Source: an uncultured Armatimonadota bacterium
Lineage (GTDB): Bacteria; Armatimonadota; Armatimonadia; Armatimonadales; Armatimonadaceae
DNA length: 18,088 nt
Direction: 5' to 3'
Assembly (NCBI GenBank): GCA_903924445.1
Contig: CAIYBQ010000003.1
Coordinates: forward strand, 1 to 18,088
In this document: in pieces, positions 13,834 through 18,088 of the stretch
Layout of the letters: each line of letters begins with the position of its first letter
Position numbering within the stretch: the stretch's first letter is position 1
Made by a program: the position numbers and the translations under genes
Notes under the pieces: model-generated
What the model was told of the DNA's origin: nothing
The model's input: the letters and a program-made list of their open reading frames with translations, nothing else
Database searches by the model: none

Positions 13834-16043
13834 TGAACAATCTTTTTAGACGCTGGGTCATTGTCGCAGGCTTGGCGTGCGGACTTACGGGCTCATCGAT
13901 TGCCCAGCAGCTCCCAAAAATCGCAGCTGTCTATCCTGCAGGCGCGCGGACAGGCTCCACGGTTGAAGTTGCTTTGCGCGGCGCAAACCTCTCGGCAGCC
14001 AAAGAATTGCTCGTTCTCGGTGCCCCTGGCGTAACTGCCAAGCTGCAAAAAGGTGGCGTCGCACCTAACCAGTCAGCTCGCGGGATTGTGAATGCCCGCT
14101 GCTCAACCTGTCACGAGGTTCGCAGCCCCGATAACCGAGTCTTGTCACCGGATGCCTGGGAGCAGACTGTTGACCGCATGATAAAGCTGCGCGGAGCCGA
14201 CATCCCTAAAACTGACCGCGACCAGATCGTCAATTTTCTTCAGGCAAGTGCCCGGGCTGGCGTCGTCACCGCAAAGTTTGAGATTGCCAAAAATGCCCCA
14301 GCAGGCACCCGCGAAGTTCGTCTGGTAACCGACTTCGGCATTTCCGCTGGCTTCCGCTTTGAAGTTGGAACGCTTCCGGAAACGACAGCAAATGGCGATC
14401 TGCAAACGGTTGAGCTGCCATCCATTGTCAATGGAACCCTTGCCGCAAGCGGTCAAAAAGACCGCTACCGATTTCATGCATCAAAAGGTGAAAAAGTCAG
14501 CTTCAACTGCAAGGGCTACCGCCTAAATGAGCAGTCTGTCAGCTACTTCAACCCGGTGTTGCACATCGAGGATTCCAAAGGCAAAGTCGTTGCCAAAAGC
14601 CTCGGCAAAGTCGGACTTGACCCGCTGCTGCACTGGGTTTCCCCCGCTGATGCCGATTACACCGTTGTTGTACGTGACTTGCTCTGGAAGGGAAATCCGG
14701 CATCCATTTACCGGATGACCATCGGGAATATCCCAAGCGACATCACATTGACGCCTGCCGTTGGCCGCCCTGGACAGGTGCTTGAGGCGCAGGTCTCCGA
14801 TGGCCCAAGTATTAAGGTAAGCCTCCCATCCGATGTGACCGGAATCGCGCGTGTGGCTACACCACTTGGCGATGCGCCGGTGCTGATCAGGGACATCATG
14901 GATGGCGGTGGCGCAGTCACAAGCACTGAGCTAGCGACGGCCGTCACCCTCCCTGCGATGTTCTCCGGTGAGCTCAAGCGTAGCGGACAGGTAGACATCT
15001 ATAAAATCCGTGCATTGCAATACGCCGGTTTTGAGCTCTACGCGAGCCGGATGCAGAGTGCGTTGCGTGCCAAGGTCGTGATCAAAAACAGCAAGGGCGA
15101 GGTCGTCCACACTCGGGTTCAGTCCGATGATGGCGATATCGCGATCGGGGATGGCTTCCGCTCCGAGGGCGAATACACCGTCGAAATTTCATCCGCGAAT
15201 GGACAGATTGGTCCTTATGCATGGGAATCTGTCGTCGGAAAAGTCCGTGACTTCACGGTTATCTCAACACCGGATGGTATCAACCTTTCACCGGGACGCA
15301 TTGGTGCGCTCGAGGTGCGGGCAACGCGGCGGGATGGCATTTCAGAGCCAATTACGGTCACCGTCCGCAACCCTCCGAGCTGGCTGCGTGTTATCCCAGC
15401 GGTGATTCCTCCGGATCACGACAGGGCGATGCTTATCCTAGAGGTTGCCGGAGATGCGCCAACGGGTGGTGCTGAGATCATCTTGGATGCGACGACAGAG
15501 GTTCCGGATGACACGAACCCGGATGAATGGATTGAGCTACGTCGGCGTGTACGTCCACAGGAGATTTACCGCGCGCTGAACAACAACACGCGGACAGTCG
15601 AACGCGATGCGGCGTATATCGGGGTCACCGCTGAGCAGACGCCATTTTCCCTGCTGCTTGAGGATAGCAATTCCGTCATCATCAAGCCAAACGGCGAAGC
15701 CGACGTGCACGTCAAAGTGATACGTAGTTCAAACTACGGAGGCGGTGTTTTGGTCCAGTTCCAGGGGCTTCCGCCGGGTATTGAGCCGATTCCATTTGTA
15801 CAGTTCGTCCCACCCGGGCAGGCTACGGCAACATTTAAGCTGCGTGCGAATGGCGGCGCTGGGTTTCTGACAAAGCGTCCCGATACCGATGTCCCTCCGT
15901 TTCAGTTTGTTTTCGTTGGGCACACAGGTGGAGCGGACAGCATTTTCCCGTATCAGTCATCGCTTCCGGTTCAGATTATGGGCCCGAAGACGAGCATCGA
16001 ATTGAACCCAACACCAAAGAAGAAGCGTATTCGGAAAGGCTAG
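13830..16043 (+). CDS. Secreted TIG/cytochrome c/PPC multidomain protein
   Basis: A 737-residue protein with a signal peptide ending SSIAQ|QLPK. Order of parts: an IPT/TIG-like domain (about 28-75, KIAAVYPAGARTGSTVEVAL); an inserted cytochrome c-like segment with CSTCH at 91-95 (ARGIVNARCSTCHEVRSP, then WEQTVDRMIKLRG and DRDQIVNFL), which resembles the haem domain of quinohaemoprotein amine dehydrogenase alpha subunits; continuation of the Ig-like fold (NAPAGTREVRLVTDFG); two PPC-like beta domains (about 193-300, GQKDRYRFHASKGEKVSF; about 375-470, GQVDIYKIRALQYAGFELYA); further Ig-like regions; and a basic C-terminal tail (PTPKKKRIRKG). The start ATG overlaps the WD40 stop as ATGA; a second ATG follows directly. 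Probably an extracytoplasmic structural or redox subunit working with the DUF1549 protein. No catalytic function is visible. Confidence 0.85.
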   Translation: MMNNLFRRWVIVAGLACGLTGSSIAQQLPKIAAVYPAGARTGSTVEVALRGANLSAAKELLVLGAPGVTAKLQKGGVAPNQSARGIVNARCSTCHEVRSPDNRVLSPDAWEQTVDRMIKLRGADIPKTDRDQIVNFLQASARAGVVTAKFEIAKNAPAGTREVRLVTDFGISAGFRFEVGTLPETTANGDLQTVELPSIVNGTLAASGQKDRYRFHASKGEKVSFNCKGYRLNEQSVSYFNPVLHIEDSKGKVVAKSLGKVGLDPLLHWVSPADADYTVVVRDLLWKGNPASIYRMTIGNIPSDITLTPAVGRPGQVLEAQVSDGPSIKVSLPSDVTGIARVATPLGDAPVLIRDIMDGGGAVTSTELATAVTLPAMFSGELKRSGQVDIYKIRALQYAGFELYASRMQSALRAKVVIKNSKGEVVHTRVQSDDGDIAIGDGFRSEGEYTVEISSANGQIGPYAWESVVGKVRDFTVISTPDGINLSPGRIGALEVRATRRDGISEPITVTVRNPPSWLRVIPAVIPPDHDRAMLILEVAGDAPTGGAEIILDATTEVPDDTNPDEWIELRRRVRPQEIYRALNNNTRTVERDAAYIGVTAEQTPFSLLLEDSNSVIIKPNGEADVHVKVIRSSNYGGGVLVQFQGLPPGIEPIPFVQFVPPGQATATFKLRANGGAGFLTKRPDTDVPPFQFVFVGHTGGADSIFPYQSSLPVQIMGPKTSIELNPTPKKKRIRKG

Positions 16044-16100
16044 CGGGCTGTTGACATCCTCCTCCTTAAGCCGGGCTAATTGGGGAGGGTGGCTGCTACC

Positions 16101-16109
16101 TGCTATGAT
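16101..16109 (+). promoter_or_regulatory. Extended -10 promoter candidate for rnd
   Basis: TGCTATGAT matches an extended -10 element (TGN followed by TATGAT, five of six positions to consensus). The -35 region (TTGGGG, 16080-16085, 18-bp spacer) is poor, as is common with extended -10 promoters. A TTGACA at 16050-16055 also exists but lacks a good partner -10 at standard spacing. Confidence 0.45.
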
Positions 16110-16129
16110 GGGTGAAATCCCTCACCCAT
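16108..16129. repeat. Hairpin overlapping the rnd promoter
   Basis: ATGGGTGA (16108-16115) and TCACCCAT (16122-16129) form a perfect 8-bp inverted repeat with loop AATCCC. No T-run follows on either strand, so it is not a classical terminator. Its position at the predicted start of transcription suits an operator or a 5' mRNA structure. Confidence 0.5.
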
Positions 16130-16181
16130 GAGAAGATATCACTAGTAATATGTTGTTTGTTTCCTTTGCAGGCGCTGCGTA

Positions 16182-17417
16182 ATGCGTCACTCCTCCCTAA
16201 CCACCAGCAACGCTCCACAACTTGCGTACACTCTGATTTCAGATGTGACATCCCTTGCACGATCTATCGAGCTTTGGACGCAGGACACGGTCACGGACCG
16301 CAGAATTGCAATCGATACGGAGTTTATTCGTGAGCGGACGTATGCCCCAGTGTTGGAAATGGTGCAGATTGCGAGTCCAAATGGTCATATTGGCCTCATC
16401 GATGTTCCTGCGATCAAGGACTTAACAGCCCTCTGGCAATTTCTGGATGACCCTACGCTGACTAAGCTGGTGCACGCGGGCAATCAGGATGTCGAGATCA
16501 TGGCGCTTGCCTTTGGTCGTCCATTGAATGGCCCTTGGTTTGACACACAGGTCGCGGGCGCGTTCTTAGGGATTGGTCTTCAGGCTGGTTACGGTGCGAT
16601 TGTTCAGCAGGTCCTTCATGTCAAGCTTGACAAGGAGGAAGGTTTTAGCGACTGGTCCCGTCGTCCGTTTACGGACAGCATGTTGAATTATGCGGCTGGG
16701 GATGTCCATTACCTCCATTCGCTTGAGACCTGGCTTTCGGAGCGCCTTGCGAAGCGTGGTCGCACGCAGTGGGCGATTGACCAGACGAATCGAATTCTTG
16801 GGCATTCAGCCGATCAGACCGCGCCGGAAGATTTGTGGCAGCGTGTCGGCGGGAAGCATCACCTCGATGGCACGGGTCTCGCGGTACTACGTGAGCTCAC
16901 TATTTGGCGTGACCAAGAGGCCAGGCGTCGCGATAAGCCCCGCCGCAACATCCTCAAAGATGAACCTCTGATTGAAATCGCAAAGCGCAAGCCACGGTCG
17001 GCATCCGCGATTAGCGACCTGCGTGCGATGCCGCCGAACTCCGGTGACCGCGTTGCAAATGAGCTGTATCAGTGTGTACAGCGTGGGCTTGCGGTTCCAC
17101 GTGCTGAGTGTCCAAAGCTGGATTCCACGCCGGCGCTGGATGAACAGGGCTCCGCGCTCCTCGAGCTGTTTGCAGCAGTGGTCAAAGTACGGTCGATGGA
17201 TACCGATTTACCGCCATCACTGCTTGCACCAACGGATGACCTTCGGCAGCTTGCCGGGATGCGGACAAAGCCTGACCCGCTTAACCCATTGTTTCAGGGA
17301 TGGCGCGAAGAGCTCATCGGTACGTGGCTTCGAGCCTGTGTGGAGGGTCGTCTGGCGGTCAGCTGGGATGCCAAGCGTGGCCAGATTCGCCTCCACCTTA
17401 CTGAGCCTGAGGCCTAG
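16182..17417 (+). CDS. rnd: Ribonuclease D (DEDDy 3'-5' exonuclease with HRDC domain)
   Basis: A 411-residue cytoplasmic exoribonuclease that trims the 3' ends of tRNA precursors and other RNAs. All DEDDy residues are visible: D45 and E47 in AIDTEFIRERTY, D103 in VHAGNQDVEIM, and the Y170...D174 pair in NYAAGDVHYL. FDTQVAG (120-126) and the typical GFSDWSRRPF follow the family pattern. The C-terminal half contains an HRDC domain (about 215-295, LAVLRELTIWRDQEARRRDKPRRNIL, then DEPLIEIAKRKP) and a second HRDC-like segment, as in full-length RNase D. The start ATG at 16182 is preceded by GCAGGCG, a weak ribosome site. Its TAG stop shares CTAG with the stop of the convergent VOC gene. Confidence 0.94.
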   Translation: MRHSSLTTSNAPQLAYTLISDVTSLARSIELWTQDTVTDRRIAIDTEFIRERTYAPVLEMVQIASPNGHIGLIDVPAIKDLTALWQFLDDPTLTKLVHAGNQDVEIMALAFGRPLNGPWFDTQVAGAFLGIGLQAGYGAIVQQVLHVKLDKEEGFSDWSRRPFTDSMLNYAAGDVHYLHSLETWLSERLAKRGRTQWAIDQTNRILGHSADQTAPEDLWQRVGGKHHLDGTGLAVLRELTIWRDQEARRRDKPRRNILKDEPLIEIAKRKPRSASAISDLRAMPPNSGDRVANELYQCVQRGLAVPRAECPKLDSTPALDEQGSALLELFAAVVKVRSMDTDLPPSLLAPTDDLRQLAGMRTKPDPLNPLFQGWREELIGTWLRACVEGRLAVSWDAKRGQIRLHLTEPEA

Positions 17418-17785
17418 TCAGCCGAAGCAGCTGGCTCTGCGATGTCTGTGCCAAATGTGTAGCGATTGCCATCCGGGTCGACGATGGAAAAGTCTCGCAT
17501 CCCATACGGGTTATCCACGAGCGGATGTTCGATGACAGCGCCACAGGAAACCATCCCGGCATAGACGTCATCCACATTTGGCACAACAAAGTACGCTTGG
17601 CCTTTGCCAATGCGATCAGGTTCTGAGCCAAACCCATTTAGATGGAGACGTGCACCGCCACCAAATGTAACTCCCGCGTAGTCCTTCCAGCGAAAGTCTT
17701 CCATAAACCCGAGGGTGGTTGTGTAGTACGTAATCGCACTCTCAACATCGGCGACATGAATCACCGGCAAAACTTCTGTAGACAT
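17414..17785 (-). CDS. VOC-superfamily protein (glyoxalase/bleomycin-resistance fold)
   Basis: A 123-residue cytoplasmic protein with the paired beta-alpha-beta-beta-beta modules of the VOC superfamily: LPVIHVADVESAITYYTTTLGF at the start, GGGARLHLNGFG mid-protein, then AYFVVPNVDDVYAGMVSCGA and DFSIVDPDGNRYTFG. H10 and H48 could bind metal. The position after PDGN that usually carries Glu is Thr (NRYTFG), so this copy may lack the metal-dependent activity and serve in binding or resistance. The start ATG at 17785 has a good AGAGGA ribosome site. Length is normal. It is convergent with rnd, overlapping by 4 bp. Confidence 0.88.
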   Translation of the reverse strand: MSTEVLPVIHVADVESAITYYTTTLGFMEDFRWKDYAGVTFGGGARLHLNGFGSEPDRIGKGQAYFVVPNVDDVYAGMVSCGAVIEHPLVDNPYGMRDFSIVDPDGNRYTFGTDIAEPAASAD

Positions 17786-17801
17786 GCGTAAATCCTCTCG
17801 T

Positions 17802-17814
17802 TTGGGTGACCCAA
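17802..17814. promoter_or_regulatory. Perfect palindrome upstream of the VOC gene
   Basis: TTGGGT-G-ACCCAA is a perfect 13-bp palindrome 16 bp upstream of the start codon, next to the ribosome-binding site. It could be an operator or a leader hairpin that masks the ribosome site. Confidence 0.45.
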
Positions 17815-17880
17815 GGTGCCGAACAGTATTACTTGCGGCGTGAAGCGAGGCCCTCTGTTGGAATGCCTCTTGCGAACTAA

Positions 17881-17958
17881 TTAACCTTCATCCTCGACTG
17901 GAGACGTGCCGAGTACTTGTCCTGCCCACGCTGCGACATCCACTCTCGATGTGTATCT
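17881..17958 (-). pseudogene. Decayed duplicate of the 3' end of the adjacent gene
   Basis: On the minus strand this stretch encodes VDVAAWAGQVLGTSPVEDEG followed by TAA, the same 20 residues that end the partial gene at the right edge. The seven base differences in these codons are all third-position synonymous changes. Upstream of GTG the copy lacks 23 bases present in the other gene, which breaks the frame. The deletion is bounded by the near repeat GG(T/A)TGTC. No start codon gives an independent short ORF: the C-terminal frame is closed by a stop at 17995-17997 with no ATG or GTG/TTG that makes sense. I interpret it as the remnant of a tandem duplication. Confidence 0.75.
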
Positions 17959-17987
17959 GAGCGCCCTTTGTCTCCGACCTGAAAAAA

Positions 17988-18088
17988 TTAACCTTCATCC
18001 TCGACCGGAGACGTACCAAGAACCTGCCCTGCCCACGCAGCGACATCCACTTTGAGCTGCTCAAGACAACCGCTCTCGATGTACATCA
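17988..18088 (-). CDS. C-terminal end of an unidentified protein (runs off right edge)
   Basis: Only the last 32 codons are in the window, ending MYIESGCLEQLKVDVAAWAGQVLGTSPVEDEG and TAA at 17988-17990. The frame is confirmed by the synonymous-only differences to the duplicate tail at 17881-17943. The tail is mildly acidic at its end (PVEDEG). I cannot identify the family from this fragment. An A/T-rich stretch (AAAAAA at 17982-17987) directly follows the stop on this strand as a T-run. It has no hairpin, so it is not a convincing terminator. Confidence 0.75.
   Translation of the reverse strand, partial: MYIESGCLEQLKVDVAAWAGQVLGTSPVEDEG

Noticed and set aside
16044..16100. Intrinsic terminator after the TIG/PPC gene
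   Set aside because: I found no strong GC stem followed by a T-run; the short complementary pieces around GGCTAGC and GCCGGGC do not make a stable hairpin.
16112..16333. Small plus-strand open frame upstream of and overlapping rnd
   Set aside because: It starts in the promoter/hairpin region and is out of frame with rnd; there is no domain and no ribosome site.
17881..18050. CRISPR-like repeat with spacer
   Set aside because: Only two copies of 63 bp occur, and the sequence is coding with synonymous differences, which fits a gene duplication and not an array.

Overview
The window is an ordinary-looking, gene-dense bacterial chromosome segment of moderately high GC. It has no tRNA, rRNA, CRISPR array, transposase or phage gene that I can recognise. 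The cluster of a DUF1549/DUF1553 cytochrome-like protein, a Tat-exported DUF1501 protein, a secreted WD40 protein and a large Ig/PPC protein is typical of Planctomycetota, Verrucomicrobiota, Armatimonadota and some Acidobacteriota. I favour Armatimonadota or a PVC-type bacterium, with modest confidence, because no phylogenetic marker is present. The pentamer GGATG/CATCC is strikingly frequent throughout and gives the DNA a recognisable compositional signature.

Left part (1-4118, minus strand): the start of a small secreted Met-rich protein (partial), a MacB-type ABC permease and a MacA/HlyD-type membrane-fusion protein with an unusually long coiled coil. Upstream of these lies a MarR-family regulator with its own intrinsic terminator. 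The adaptor and permease are one nucleotide apart and must act together as a tripartite exporter or lipoprotein-type transporter. Their ATPase is not in the window. The MarR gene is divergent from a moxR gene, and the shared 117-bp region holds a MarR-type inverted repeat overlapping a predicted promoter.

Middle (4236-8692): a MoxR AAA+ ATPase and a TatD-family metal hydrolase form one unit. A membrane M50B-like metallopeptidase and a STM3941-type membrane protein form a TGATG-coupled pair. Convergent to these, and overlapping the last by 28 bp, is rarA (replication-associated recombination ATPase).

Right-middle (8693-16043): a 256-bp divergent intergenic region with a duplicated GGAACATTCC-containing element drives a four-gene secretion cluster: DUF1549/DUF1553 protein with two haem motifs, DUF1501 Tat substrate, WD40 propeller, and TIG/cytochrome c/PPC protein. 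The last three are translationally coupled (TGATG and ATGA overlaps). All four products carry export signals, so they probably form an extracytoplasmic assembly whose substrate is unknown. This is the best candidate for an undescribed system.

Right end (16044-18088): an RNase D gene behind an extended -10 promoter and a hairpin; a convergent VOC (glyoxalase/bleomycin-resistance fold) gene overlapping it by the four bases CTAG; and two copies of the same C-terminal coding tail on the minus strand. One tail belongs to a gene running off the right edge. The other is a decayed duplicate with only synonymous differences in its last 20 codons and a 23-bp frameshifting deletion.
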